This document shows, piece after piece, positions 8,303-17,465 of a stretch of DNA of 64,000 nucleotides. The notes under the pieces were generated by a model, which saw only the letters and a list, made by a program, of their open reading frames with translations, did no database searches and was not told the DNA's origin. A program made the position numbers and the translations under genes. Each line of letters opens with the position of its first letter. Position 1 is the stretch's first letter. Location: assembly GCF_002021565.1 (NCBI RefSeq), contig NZ_MSZX01000006.1, forward strand, positions 62,027 to 126,026. The letters run 5' to 3'. This stretch comes from Paenibacillus selenitireducens. Lineage in GTDB: Bacteria; Bacillota; Bacilli; Paenibacillales; Paenibacillaceae.

Positions 8303-8860
8303 TTAGCAAAACTTGATCATGTGCCGGAAATGATATCCGCTCACCATAAGCTCACCATCTTCATGATAGCCCATTTTCACATACAGACGGTGTGCATTCT
8401 CATTCTCGAAATCCACAAGTAACGATAATTTCGCATACTTTTTCGCACGGCCTGCTTCTTCAAATGCTCGCATCAGCTTCTTGCCAATGCCTTGTCCTTG
8501 ATGGGTATTCGATACCGCGACGGAATCCAGATAATATTCATCATCACGAGCTTCCTTTGCCAGCGTAACGTCCTTATTGCCTGTTTTCGCGATAATTCGC
8601 TCAATAAAAGGCTGATCCAACGCATCGGATTGGCTGCCGTGATAGGCTAATAGAAAACCTACAACTTGTCCGTCGATTTCATAGACAATCGTATTCTCAT
8701 AGCTTAGACGATTTCCCGGTTGTTGGAAAAACTCGCCGACGACCTGCAAGGCTTCTTGCGAATCGGTCGTACCAGCTAATGTATTGGCAATACTGCCAAT
8801 CGCATCATGAATTAATGGGACCACTTGTTCAAAATCTTGAGGCTGCGCTGCTCGAATCAT
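8303..8860 (-). CDS. GNAT family N-acetyltransferase
   Basis: The 185-residue protein has the acetyl-CoA pyrophosphate loop GQGIGKKLMRAF near residue 123, preceded by YLDSVAVSNTHQ. The later LSLLVDFENENAHRLYVKMGY is the usual motif B region. The start codon overlaps the stop of the upstream MFS gene (ATGA, 8857-8860), so the two are translationally coupled and belong to the marR-MFS-GNAT operon. A role in modifying a toxic or signalling amine handled by the exporter is plausible, but the substrate cannot be read from the sequence. Confidence 0.85.
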   Translation of the reverse strand: MIRAAQPQDFEQVVPLIHDAIGSIANTLAGTTDSQEALQVVGEFFQQPGNRLSYENTIVYEIDGQVVGFLLAYHGSQSDALDQPFIERIIAKTGNKDVTLAKEARDDEYYLDSVAVSNTHQGQGIGKKLMRAFEEAGRAKKYAKLSLLVDFENENAHRLYVKMGYHEDGELMVSGYHFRHMIKFC

Positions 8861-10044
8861 GGTTGTGTATGTCTCCTTCTTGATAGGTAATAGATCACTA
8901 TAAATAATATCATGAATAAGGAGGATAAGCGAAACATCATCGCATAGCTTGTTTTCAGCGCAATCATGCCCAACGTCATCGAACCAAGAGCAATCCCAAA
9001 GTCAATGGAATTATAGAAAGCGCCGTTCGCAACGCCGCGATTCTCCGGCTTCGCCCGCTGAATGGCCCAAGCCTGAAGAGATGGCAGCAATGTGCCGTAG
9101 CCAATCCCATAGCAGACAGCAGATACAATCAAGATGCCCAGAGAGGTTGTAAAAGACAGAATGACCATCGAAATGACAACCATCAAAGCTCCGATCGGTA
9201 GAATCGCTCCATGACCTTTACGATCATAAATTCGTCCTGAAATCGGGCGTACGAGCAGCACTGCTAACGCGTTGAATAAGAAAAACCATCCGACATTCGG
9301 GATATGATTTTCTTTGCCGAGCATCGTAATGAAGGTAATAAGCCCGCCATAGGTAATGGATAAGAGAATCGTTAATAGACAAGGAAGCAGCGCATTGCGG
9401 TCCATGAGGATGATTTTGATAGGTCCCGCTGGCTTCGCCGGTTGTTCTTTCTTCAAGCGAATCGCGAATGTAATCGGAATAACCACGGCAACCAATAGTG
9501 TCGCGACGAAAATCAATGTGCCGAAACCATAATCGTTCAGCAGCCACAATCCGATCATTGGAGCAATAGCCATGGACAAGCTCGAAGATAATCCGAAGTA
9601 ACCCATGCCTTCGCCAATTCTATGTTTAGGGATATTCTCCGAGGCGATCGTGCCGTACGTTGTGCTAATGATACCAAATCCCACGCCATATACCATACGA
9701 ATCAAGACGATTACAGCAATGGACCCCACGCCGTAATAGGTCATCGTCGACAGCATAAAGATGAGCAAGCCCCCTAACACCAGCGGGAGACGTTTCATAC
9801 GCGTCACCATCACGCCTGCGAACATCCGTGTCGCAATCGCGGATAAGGCGAACATACTAATGACAAAACTAATCGTAAAGCTGCTTACATCGAAGTTCTC
9901 CGAGACATAGGCCGGAAGCGCCGGCGTAATCATTTGAAGATTCAAATATACGAATAAATTGGATAAGGTTAATAAAATAAAATCTTTCGTCCACAATCTC
10001 GATGTGGCTTCAGGCTTGCCCTGAACGGGTTGTGCTAGTTCCAT
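8857..10044 (-). CDS. MFS drug-efflux-type transporter
   Basis: The 395-residue protein has about 12 hydrophobic segments. The conserved loop after TM2 is FAGVMVTRMKRLPLVLGG, and the second half repeats it (RPISGRIYDRKGHGAILPIG). Motif C-like glycines in TM5 (GMGYFGLSSSLSMAIAPMIG) point to the DHA1 family of antiporters. It is the middle gene of an operon led by a MarR repressor 24 bases upstream, with a GNAT enzyme overlapping its end. That context suggests export of a xenobiotic or antibiotic under MarR control. Confidence 0.87.
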   Translation of the reverse strand: MELAQPVQGKPEATSRLWTKDFILLTLSNLFVYLNLQMITPALPAYVSENFDVSSFTISFVISMFALSAIATRMFAGVMVTRMKRLPLVLGGLLIFMLSTMTYYGVGSIAVIVLIRMVYGVGFGIISTTYGTIASENIPKHRIGEGMGYFGLSSSLSMAIAPMIGLWLLNDYGFGTLIFVATLLVAVVIPITFAIRLKKEQPAKPAGPIKIILMDRNALLPCLLTILLSITYGGLITFITMLGKENHIPNVGWFFLFNALAVLLVRPISGRIYDRKGHGAILPIGALMVVISMVILSFTTSLGILIVSAVCYGIGYGTLLPSLQAWAIQRAKPENRGVANGAFYNSIDFGIALGSMTLGMIALKTSYAMMFRLSSLFMILFIVIYYLSRRRHTQP

Positions 10045-10068
10045 AAGAACACCTCTTCTATACCGTTA

Positions 10069-10509
10069 TTATTCACTGAGTCGTTCGGCATTCTCCAAGA
10101 GAAGCTCAAGGCTCTGTCTAAACTTCTCAATATCCTCGCGATTCATCCCTGCGAACAACTCGCGATTATATTGTTGTTCAATCGGTGTGAGGATTTCTGT
10201 AATCTTTTGGCCTTCCTCCGTCACATATAATAAAAACGCACGTCGATCAGAAGGATCTGTCTCTTTGCGGACCATCCCTTTACGCTCTAACAAATCGAGA
10301 ATCCGGGTTAAAGTTGGTTGATCTCTTGACGTCCGTAAGGCGAGCTCTTTCTGATTAATCCCATCTTCCTCGTATAATCGCACCAGTACGGTAAATTGCT
10401 CTGGTGTTAGATCATAGGGCTTAAAGCGTTGCATGAGGGGATGCAGCATCTTCCGGTACGTAACCCCTAATTGATAACCTAGCGAATCATCTAAAATACT
10501 TCGACCCAT
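10069..10509 (-). CDS. MarR family transcriptional regulator
   Basis: The 146-residue protein has the winged helix: LTPEQFTVLVRLYEEDGINQKELALRT, then DQPTLTRILDLLERKGMVRKE with the wing DPSDRRAFLLYVTEEG. The ATG at 10509 is chosen because GGAGG lies 8 bases upstream; a TTG 15 bases earlier would put that site inside the gene. A perfect palindromic operator lies immediately upstream. It heads the operon with the MFS exporter and GNAT gene and is expected to repress all three until a ligand binds. Confidence 0.9.
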   Translation of the reverse strand: MGRSILDDSLGYQLGVTYRKMLHPLMQRFKPYDLTPEQFTVLVRLYEEDGINQKELALRTSRDQPTLTRILDLLERKGMVRKETDPSDRRAFLLYVTEEGQKITEILTPIEQQYNRELFAGMNREDIEKFRQSLELLLENAERLSE

Positions 10510-10530
10510 GTAAAAAGCCTCCAAATTAAT

Positions 10531-10548
10531 TAATTAGTATACTAATTA
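10531..10548. promoter_or_regulatory. Perfect 18-bp palindrome, probable MarR operator
   Basis: TAATTAGTATACTAATTA is a perfect inverted repeat centred at 10539.5, 22 bases upstream of the marR start codon. Length, AT-richness and position fit a MarR-family operator used for autorepression of the efflux operon. Confidence 0.75.
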
Positions 10549-10602
10549 TATGTCATACAATCTTGTGATGTAAATCACTTTTTATAATTTCATTATTTTC
10601 TG

Positions 10603-10652
10603 AAAAAAACTCCCTTCTCATTCCATGAAACCTTAGAATGAAAGGGAGTTTA
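10603..10652 (-). terminator. Terminator of the MATE gene
   Basis: AACTCCCTTTCATTC pairs with GAATGAGAAGGGAGTT with one bulge, and TTTTTTCAG follows on the minus strand. It lies 16 bases after the MATE stop codon. Confidence 0.85.
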
Positions 10653-10668
10653 CTATCCTCATATGCGA

Positions 10669-12021
10669 TTATGTGGCGTGAACGGCTCCTTTGATCTTCA
10701 CATGCTGCCAATCCGTCCGATAGAAGCGGTACATTAATGTGAGACCAAATACCATCAGATACGAATACAATGCAATCCATGCTCCTATACTGCCCAGATC
10801 GAAGACGAAGATAAGCACGTATGACAAGGGAACAAATAAACACCAAGCAACGACAAGCGATGTCCGAAGCAAGAACGTCGTATCCCCAATGCCCCGCAGT
10901 CCTCCTGCATAGAAGTTCAAGAAGCCATCGAATAATTGTAAAAAGGCCGATATCATAATCAATTGCGCTGCCGTGTGATATACAGCCGGATCCGTGTTGT
11001 TGTAGAGCATCGCAATGTTCTCAGCAAATATGAATTCCAGCGTACCGAGTACGAGCAGAAAAATAGATCCCATAATTGCTGTATCCGTACCTGCGCGGCG
11101 TCCTTTCAACGGTTGACCTCGCCCCACTTCCTGACCCACTAAAATCGTCGCCGTTGCTCCGAAGGCAAATGCCGGCATGAATCCGAATGACATGACGTTC
11201 AAAGCCACCTCATTCGCCGCTAACGCTTCGGTCCCTAATCTGGCCACGAATACCGTAAAGATGAACATCGACAGGCTCATCGAGAATTCCTGTACCCCTA
11301 GCTTTGTACTCTCGGTGATTAATTCCTTCATGTCCCGAAGGCGCGGAACCACCCAAGTACGCGTCTGATATAACGGGTGAAGTCGGAAGAAGTATACATA
11401 GATCGCTAATACTAATCCAACGAATTCTCCAATTAGAATGGCATAGCCGGACCCTTCCAAGCCCAATTCCGGTAATCCAAAATGTCCGAAGACAAGGCCA
11501 TATACCAAAAATAATATAATGACGTTACTAATCACGGATAGAACCATGGACGTCTTGGTATCTCCAATACCGCGAAGAAATCCATGAAAGACAAATGAGA
11601 TCATACCGAGAGAAAGTGCAAAGAAACGCAATTCAAGATATTGCTCACCCACGCCCACAAGCTCAGAAGATCCGCCCGTCCAGCCGAGAATTTCCCCCGA
11701 GAAAAACCATCCCACAACAAATAATATAATGGCAAAAATCGTAACTAAGTATAGCGCATAATACATACGCTTGATACCGGTCCGCATATCGTTCGCACCA
11801 TAATTTTGAGCGACCAAATAATTCACCGTATGTCCAATGCCGGAGAATATCGCAAAGCCATTGTACATAATGATGTTCGATACCCCAACGATGGCAATAA
11901 TAAGGGCTCCCAAATGCCCTACCATGATGAGATTCACCGTTCCAATCACCGTCGCCGTCGCAAAAGAAAGCAGCGATGGGATCGCAAGCATTAAAATCTT
12001 TTTCCAGTTTTGCAGCATCAT
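10669..12021 (-). CDS. MATE family efflux transporter
   Basis: The 450-residue protein has twelve predicted membrane segments in two homologous halves, each starting with the family pattern (AIPSLLSFATATVIGTVNLIMVGHLG, and later KLGVQEFSMSLSMFIF with ATAILVGQEVGRGQ-like sequence). MATE proteins exchange Na+ or H+ for cationic drugs or metabolites. It is monocistronic between two terminators or gaps. It lies next to the marR operon on the same strand but is separated from it by a strong terminator and the marR promoter. The substrate is unknown. Confidence 0.88.
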   Translation of the reverse strand: MMLQNWKKILMLAIPSLLSFATATVIGTVNLIMVGHLGALIIAIVGVSNIIMYNGFAIFSGIGHTVNYLVAQNYGANDMRTGIKRMYYALYLVTIFAIILFVVGWFFSGEILGWTGGSSELVGVGEQYLELRFFALSLGMISFVFHGFLRGIGDTKTSMVLSVISNVIILFLVYGLVFGHFGLPELGLEGSGYAILIGEFVGLVLAIYVYFFRLHPLYQTRTWVVPRLRDMKELITESTKLGVQEFSMSLSMFIFTVFVARLGTEALAANEVALNVMSFGFMPAFAFGATATILVGQEVGRGQPLKGRRAGTDTAIMGSIFLLVLGTLEFIFAENIAMLYNNTDPAVYHTAAQLIMISAFLQLFDGFLNFYAGGLRGIGDTTFLLRTSLVVAWCLFVPLSYVLIFVFDLGSIGAWIALYSYLMVFGLTLMYRFYRTDWQHVKIKGAVHAT

Positions 12022-12141
12022 CCAGCCTCATTTTCTTCAATAATAGTCAAGTCTCATTTTGCATGAGAACCTTCTATTAAGCAACCGGAGATTTCCTATT
12101 TACAATAAATTTGTCATTTCATACAATGCCTTCGTGGACGA

Positions 12142-12924
12142 TCACAATTTTTTCACAGCATAGACCCGAAGTCGGCAATAATCCGCTTGCCACTGTCCCA
12201 TTTGCATCAACTTCGGTCGAATGCGTTCAGCCACTTCGTTATAGACATCACGGCGCTGCTCCGGCTGCAGCTTATTGACGAAGGAACCCGCAAATGAATC
12301 CAGCCAAATTTCTAACCCCTGCTCACCACCGCCTAAGGTTGTAGGTCGTTCAAACCGCACGGCTTGCTGTACCTGAAACCCGATAGACTCTAATAACGAA
12401 GTATATTCTCCGATACTTGGAAAATACCATGGATTCATCTCCTCTTCGTACCACCCACGTTCGCGCAAGACCGCGGTTAATGCATTTGCGATGGACTCAA
12501 TGTTCCCTTTCCCACCAAACTCCGCAACGAATCGGCCGCCTGGTTTTAAAGCATGAAATATGGAATCTGCCGCACCATGGGCATCTTTCATCCAATGCAA
12601 TGCCGCATTGCTGAACACCGCATCCGCCAAATCGCGCGTTTGGTACGCTTGACCATCTGCTTGCTCGAAGGAGGACGCCATACTTGGATATTTCCGCTGC
12701 GCTTCCTCAATCATTTCCCGGGAAAAATCAATCCCAAGTACACTCGCGCCACTTGCGGCAATAGCTGCCGTCAAATCCCCCGTTCCACATCCCCAATCGA
12801 TAACATGTTCTCCAGCTTGCGGACGAAGCCATTCCATAACATCCTTCCCATACGCGGATACAAATGCCATGTGATGATCATACTGCTGTGCATTCCATGC
12901 TTGTTGATGCTCGATTTGCTTCAT
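12142..12924 (-). CDS. Class I SAM-dependent methyltransferase (Methyltransf_11 type)
   Basis: The 260-residue protein carries motif I VIDWGCGTGDLTAAIA near residue 42, the acidic post-I residue in LGIDFSREM and the motif ADAVFSNAALHWM, which is typical of the trans-aconitate methyltransferase/BioC-like group. The C-terminal third (PTTLGGGEQGLEIWLDSF) resembles proteins annotated trans-aconitate 2-methyltransferase. The substrate is a small molecule, not determinable here. The gene stands alone between MATE and prkA on the same strand. Confidence 0.82.
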   Translation of the reverse strand: MKQIEHQQAWNAQQYDHHMAFVSAYGKDVMEWLRPQAGEHVIDWGCGTGDLTAAIAASGASVLGIDFSREMIEEAQRKYPSMASSFEQADGQAYQTRDLADAVFSNAALHWMKDAHGAADSIFHALKPGGRFVAEFGGKGNIESIANALTAVLRERGWYEEEMNPWYFPSIGEYTSLLESIGFQVQQAVRFERPTTLGGGEQGLEIWLDSFAGSFVNKLQPEQRRDVYNEVAERIRPKLMQMGQWQADYCRLRVYAVKKL

Positions 12925-13042
12925 TGTTACCCGCCCCTCTCTGTGATAGGTATATTTTTACATATGTATTGTTATAAGTGAAATATATAAAACAAATAAA
13001 TGTAATAGGTTTACCCTATATACGTTCACCCATCCACGTGAA

Positions 13043-13078
13043 ATAACCATGTCTGCTCCGAAGAACAACCATGGTTAT
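13043..13078 (-). terminator. Possible weak terminator after prkA
   Basis: ATAACCATG (13043-13051) and CATGGTTAT (13070-13078) form a 9-bp stem with an 18-base loop. On the minus strand only TTATTTC follows, so it is a weak candidate. No better one is seen between prkA and the methyltransferase gene. Confidence 0.35.
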
Positions 13079-13114
13079 CGATGTACTTGTTTATCCCAAA
13101 CGTATATCAAAACT

Positions 13115-15010
13115 TTAGCGGTTCAACAGACTTCCCACATAGCGTAGAAGTTCATTGGCGCACACAGGGCAATAGCCATGCTCATCCATCAAACGTTTGG
13201 ACACTTCATTAATTCGTTTCAATTGCTTCTCATCCGGTGTCTTGGTTGAGGTTGTAATCTTGACGATATCCTTCAAGTCAGCGAACAGCTTCTTCTCAAT
13301 CGCTTCACGCAGACGATCATGGTTGTTGTACTCGAATTTACGTCCTTTGCGAGAATATGCGGAAATCCGAATGAGAATTTCTTCGCGGAACGCTTTTTTG
13401 GCATTTTCCGAGACACCAATTTGCTCTTCAATGGAACGCATTAATCTCTCATCTGGATCCAACTCCTCATCGGTCAACGGATCCCGAATTTTGGTCCAAT
13501 TGCAGAAGGCTTCAATATTGTCGAGATAGTTCTCGAACAATGTCTTTGCCGACTCCTCATAAGAATAGACGAATGCCTTCTGAATTTCTTTCTTCGCGAG
13601 GTTATCGTACTCTTTACGCGCTACCGCGATAAAGTTCAAATAGCGCTCACGTTCATCTTTCGTAATCGAAGCATGCTGATCCAGCCCATCCTTCAGTGCA
13701 CGCAATACATCCAACGCATTGATACATTGTAGATCCTGCTTGATCAAAGCGCTGGATATCCGGTTAATGACATAACGCGGATCAACGCCAGACATCCCTT
13801 CTTCGGCGTATTCACTCTGCATTTCTTTCAGATCGGCTTCTTTATACCCTTCGACTTCTTCCCCGTCGTACATGCGCATTTTCTTCACGAGATCCATGCC
13901 CTGCTTCTTGGTTTCCTTCAAGCGTGTAAGGATCGAGAATATGGCTGCAGACCGAAGTGCATGCGGTGCAATATGAATATGCTTCATATCGCTCTGACCG
14001 ACAAGCTTATCATAAATCCTTTCTTCCGCACTTACCTTAAGGTTATACGGAATTGGCATGACAATCATCCGCGATTGAAGAGCTTCGTTCTTCTTATTTG
14101 CAATGAAGGCTTTGTACTCCGATTCGTTCGTATGAGCAATGATTAGCTCATCCGCGCTGATCAATGCGAACCGTCCAGCTTTGAAATTACCCTCTTGCGT
14201 AAGTGAGAGCAAATTCCACAAAAACTTCTCGTCACATTTCAACATCTCTTGGAACTCCATCAGACCGCGGTTCGCCTTGTTCAATTCGCCGTCAAATCGA
14301 TAGGCCCGCGGATCGGATTCAGAGCCGAATTCCGTAATCGTTGAGAAATCAATGCTGCCGGTCAAATCGGCAATATCTTGCGACTTCGGATCCGAAGGCG
14401 TAAACGTACCGACCCCAATCCGTTGATCCTCTGAAATAATGACACGTTCCACCAAGACGCGCTCAATATCGCCGTAATATTCTGTTCGTAGACGCATTTG
14501 GCAGGATGGGCACAAATTGCCTTCAATCCGAACGCCTAACTCGCTTTCTACTTCAGGTCGAAGCTCATGCGGAATCAGGTGCAGAGGCTCTTCTTGCATC
14601 GGGCAGCCCTTAATGGCGTACACAGCGCCCTTCTCCGTTCTCGAGTATTGCTCCAATCCCCTTTTAAGCATCGTAACCAATGTCGATTTACCGCCGCTGA
14701 CAGGACCCATTAAGAGCAGGATCCGTTTACGAACATCCAGCCGCCGCGCCGCAGAGTGGAAATATTCTTCTGTTAGTTTTTCCAATGCCCGGTCCAAACC
14801 GAACAATTCTTTCCTGAAAAACTTGTATTGTTTATGTCCATGACCCTCTTCCACACCATGGGACTTAATCATTTCAAACACCCGGGCATGGGCGGTCATG
14901 GCCGGGGTTGGATCATTACGCAGCAAATCGACGTATTCTCTAAAGGTCCCAATCCAAGAAATTCGCTCACTCTCTGCATGATGTTCAGATATTCGTTTAA
15001 ATAAGTCCAT
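13115..15010 (-). CDS. prkA: PrkA family serine protein kinase / AAA+ protein
   Basis: The 631-residue protein matches PrkA in length and order. An AAA+ N-terminal domain has Walker A GPVSGGKST near residue 101 and a zinc-like pair in EGNLCPSCQMRLR. The kinase-like C-terminal domain follows, ending in a CPVC motif near the terminus. In Bacillus PrkA affects sporulation and has been described as a kinase or an ATP-dependent protease. In many bacteria prkA is followed by a DUF444 (YhbH) gene and spoVR; neither is present here, where the next gene is an unrelated methyltransferase. It is probably a single-gene unit. Confidence 0.93.
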   Translation of the reverse strand: MDLFKRISEHHAESERISWIGTFREYVDLLRNDPTPAMTAHARVFEMIKSHGVEEGHGHKQYKFFRKELFGLDRALEKLTEEYFHSAARRLDVRKRILLLMGPVSGGKSTLVTMLKRGLEQYSRTEKGAVYAIKGCPMQEEPLHLIPHELRPEVESELGVRIEGNLCPSCQMRLRTEYYGDIERVLVERVIISEDQRIGVGTFTPSDPKSQDIADLTGSIDFSTITEFGSESDPRAYRFDGELNKANRGLMEFQEMLKCDEKFLWNLLSLTQEGNFKAGRFALISADELIIAHTNESEYKAFIANKKNEALQSRMIVMPIPYNLKVSAEERIYDKLVGQSDMKHIHIAPHALRSAAIFSILTRLKETKKQGMDLVKKMRMYDGEEVEGYKEADLKEMQSEYAEEGMSGVDPRYVINRISSALIKQDLQCINALDVLRALKDGLDQHASITKDERERYLNFIAVARKEYDNLAKKEIQKAFVYSYEESAKTLFENYLDNIEAFCNWTKIRDPLTDEELDPDERLMRSIEEQIGVSENAKKAFREEILIRISAYSRKGRKFEYNNHDRLREAIEKKLFADLKDIVKITTSTKTPDEKQLKRINEVSKRLMDEHGYCPVCANELLRYVGSLLNR

Positions 15011-15225
15011 GATTCTAACCTCCTACGCTTCCATTTTCTATTGGTGCCATATCCAACCGAGGTGTGACAGCGTGCCAAAAACCCAATTTAAAAGTGTATT
15101 ACATAACTATGCGCGAAGGTGGGATTAGTTGCTCGAAATTTTCGGTTCGATACTATATAATGAGGGCTAGTCTAGGCACAAAATGTGGAATGATGTTAGA
15201 TTCGTGAGGACAAGGGGGAGAGTCT

Positions 15226-15984
15226 GTGGCGATCCAGCACGAAACAGAGCTATATGAGCCCATCAAGCGTTTCTATGAAGAACGCGGCTACACCGTCAAA
15301 GGGGAAGTTCGTCATTGCGACCTTGTCGCTGTCGGTGAGCAGGAACAGGATATGGTTATTGTTGAATTCAAAAAGACGTTTAACCTCTCGCTCCTGCTGC
15401 AAGGGGTCGATCGAATGCAGTCCTGTGAGCAGGTGTATCTCGCGGTGGAACGGAACCGAAGCAAAAAAGGAGCGGTCAATCAGCGCTGGGGGGAGCTTAC
15501 GCGCTTGTGCAAGCGTCTAGGGCTGGGGCTGATGACCGTGACATTCTATAAAACAAAGAAGCCTGTCGTCGAGGTATTATGCGAAGCCGCTGGCACGCTT
15601 GCCTATGCCGCTTCGCCTGTCGGTTCGCCCGCTCGTGTCAGCGGACGCCGCAAATCCCGCTTGCTTCATGAATTCAAGGAGCGCAGCGGGGATTACAATG
15701 TAGGCGGCAGCACGCAGCGCAAGCTCGTCACCGCCTACCGCGAGAAAGCACTGCGCATGGCACAGTGCATGAACGACCATGGTCAGCTTAGCCCGCGCGC
15801 CCTGCGTGAGCAGCTCGGGTACAGCAACGCAGCTGCCATGCTCCAGCACAATTACTACGGCTGGTTCGCGCGCGTAGGACGCGGCATATACGAGCTGACG
15901 CCCACGGGGCATGAGGCGCTCCAGCAGTACGCAGAGGTCGTGCGCGAATCGGCTGCTGCCTCGCAGAAGAACGAAGAGCGCTAA
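15226..15984 (+). CDS. DUF2161 family protein with PD-(D/E)XK nuclease-like domain
   Basis: The 252-residue protein starts at GTG 15226 behind GGGGGAG. The N-terminal half carries a nuclease-like core: GEVRHCDLVAVGEQEQDMVIVEFKK supplies the D...ExK pattern, followed by the helix LLLQGVDRMQSCEQVYLAV. The C-terminal 100 residues are basic with a possible winged helix (LSPRALREQLGYSNAAAMLQHNYYGWFARVGRGIYELT) that could bind DNA. The family is annotated as a putative PD-(D/E)XK phosphodiesterase of unknown role. The gene is visibly more GC-rich than its neighbours, particularly from 15570 onward. It is monocistronic and divergent from prkA. Confidence 0.8.
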   Translation: MAIQHETELYEPIKRFYEERGYTVKGEVRHCDLVAVGEQEQDMVIVEFKKTFNLSLLLQGVDRMQSCEQVYLAVERNRSKKGAVNQRWGELTRLCKRLGLGLMTVTFYKTKKPVVEVLCEAAGTLAYAASPVGSPARVSGRRKSRLLHEFKERSGDYNVGGSTQRKLVTAYREKALRMAQCMNDHGQLSPRALREQLGYSNAAAMLQHNYYGWFARVGRGIYELTPTGHEALQQYAEVVRESAAASQKNEER

Positions 15985-16036
15985 AGCTTCTTGTCCCTTC
16001 TTCGCATCCAATGCTGTGAAGGGAATGTAATACATA

Positions 16037-16070
16037 AAGGCTACCGAGATGATGATCTCGGTAGCCTTCT
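16037..16070. terminator. Bidirectional terminator
   Basis: A perfect 14-bp stem (AAGGCTACCGAGAT at 16037-16050 with its complement at 16055-16068) has a 4-base loop. It lies between the convergent genes ending at 15984 and 16090. The flanking T-runs are short, but stem strength and position support termination for both. Confidence 0.8.
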
Positions 16071-16089
16071 TTCATCCAGATACGTATGC

Positions 16090-17328
16090 TTAGCTTCGCG
16101 CCACGAATTCACCGATGGATTCCGCTAAAATGTGCATGCCCTTCGTGATCTGCTCACGGGATGAGTGTGTGAAATTCAAGCGCATGCGATTCCGCTTCGC
16201 CTCCGCCGCATAGAAATCCGATCCCGGTACGAAGGCAACGCCTTTCATGACAGACACACGCAACAGCGCATCTGCGTCTAAACCGTCAGGCAGTTCTACC
16301 CAGAAGAACATGCCGCCTTTTGGGGTAGTCCACGACGTTTCACGCCAATCATCACCTTCAAGGAGACTCTTCATTAAGAGCATGCGCGATTCATATTCTG
16401 TCCGAATTTCTGAAATATGCTGATCCAGACTGAAATCCGTGGCATTCAACAATTCATACAAAATTTGCTGATCCAGCATGCTGGAATGAATATCTACGGA
16501 CTGCTTCATGCGAGTCATCATTTGGATGACACGTTTATCAGCGATGGCCCATCCTGTACGGAGAGCCGGGGCAACCGTCTTACTGAACGTGCTTGTGTAG
16601 ACGACAACGCTATCATCAGGATGTTGATCAAGTGAGAAAATCGTCGGAAAAGGATCCTGTGGATTGGCGGCATCTTGAGCCTGTCCGTCCTGATCTCCAA
16701 ATCGCAATTCCCCATAAGGATCATCCTCGAGGATTAGAATCTCATGAGCTCTGCATGCATTAAGCAACGCAAGTCGGCGTTCAACACTCCATACATTCCC
16801 CGTTGGATTGGAGAACGTCGGTACGACATAGACCATTTTGGGCGCGTATTGTTTGATTTTATTCTCCAAATCTTCTGGGATCATGCCATGTTCATCACTT
16901 TGCACCGGCACGATGTGTACGTCGCGGAATCTGAGTACATGCAGACAAGCCAAATAAGTCGGGTTCTCTACCAGGACGACGTCATTCGGCTCCAAATACA
17001 CGCGGGCCAATAAATCGATCGCCTGCTGCGATCCTGTGGTGAGCATTATATTTTCCAGCCCCACGTGGATATTCTTGCGTTCTGCCATACGTTCACACAG
17101 CTTCTCGCGTAACGGTACATACCCTTCCGTAATCCCGTATTGGAGCGCTTGCGGATCCCCAGATAAGGCGCGATCAGCTGCACTGCGTACGGCCTCCATT
17201 GGGAACAATGCCTCGTTCGGCAGTCCACCGGCTAATGAAATCATGGACTTCCCTTGCGTTAATTTTAGAATCTCACGAACTGCGGATGCTTTGCCTTGCT
17301 GCACATTCGGAACAAATCGATACTGCAT
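16090..17328 (-). CDS. PLP-dependent aminotransferase, class I/II (2-aminoadipate transaminase-like)
   Basis: The 412-residue enzyme has ISLAGGLPNEALFP near the N-terminus, VPTFSNPTGNVWS for the aspartate-adjacent loop, ILEDDPYGELRF for the cofactor aspartate and tyrosine, and TSTFSKTVAPALRTGWA with the Schiff-base lysine. This order matches the MocR-like or LysN/2-aminoadipate aminotransferase group without an N-terminal DNA-binding domain. Substrates in this group include alpha-aminoadipate, aromatic amino acids and valine, so specificity is open. The gene is single, with a shared terminator at its 3' end. Confidence 0.85.
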   Translation of the reverse strand: MQYRFVPNVQQGKASAVREILKLTQGKSMISLAGGLPNEALFPMEAVRSAADRALSGDPQALQYGITEGYVPLREKLCERMAERKNIHVGLENIMLTTGSQQAIDLLARVYLEPNDVVLVENPTYLACLHVLRFRDVHIVPVQSDEHGMIPEDLENKIKQYAPKMVYVVPTFSNPTGNVWSVERRLALLNACRAHEILILEDDPYGELRFGDQDGQAQDAANPQDPFPTIFSLDQHPDDSVVVYTSTFSKTVAPALRTGWAIADKRVIQMMTRMKQSVDIHSSMLDQQILYELLNATDFSLDQHISEIRTEYESRMLLMKSLLEGDDWRETSWTTPKGGMFFWVELPDGLDADALLRVSVMKGVAFVPGSDFYAAEAKRNRMRLNFTHSSREQITKGMHILAESIGEFVARS

Positions 17329-17411
17329 ACAACGTCCCCCTTCCTCTACATATTAACAAGACTATACCCCTTTCCATTTTTATCCGCAATATCTGACGCC
17401 ATGTTGTCTAC

Positions 17412-17449
17412 AAAAAAAAGAATCCCGTGAAGACTTCGCTTCACAGGAT
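17412..17449 (-). terminator. Terminator of the glycosidase gene
   Basis: ATCCTGTGAAG pairs with CTTCACGGGAT around a short loop, and TCTTTTTTTTG follows on the minus strand. Confidence 0.85.
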
Positions 17450-17465
17450 GTGGCTTATCCTCTAT

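Noticed and set aside
16037-16068. A perfect 14-bp inverted repeat considered as a recombination or attachment site
   Set aside because: It lies between two convergent gene ends with a tetraloop, which is fully explained by a bidirectional terminator.
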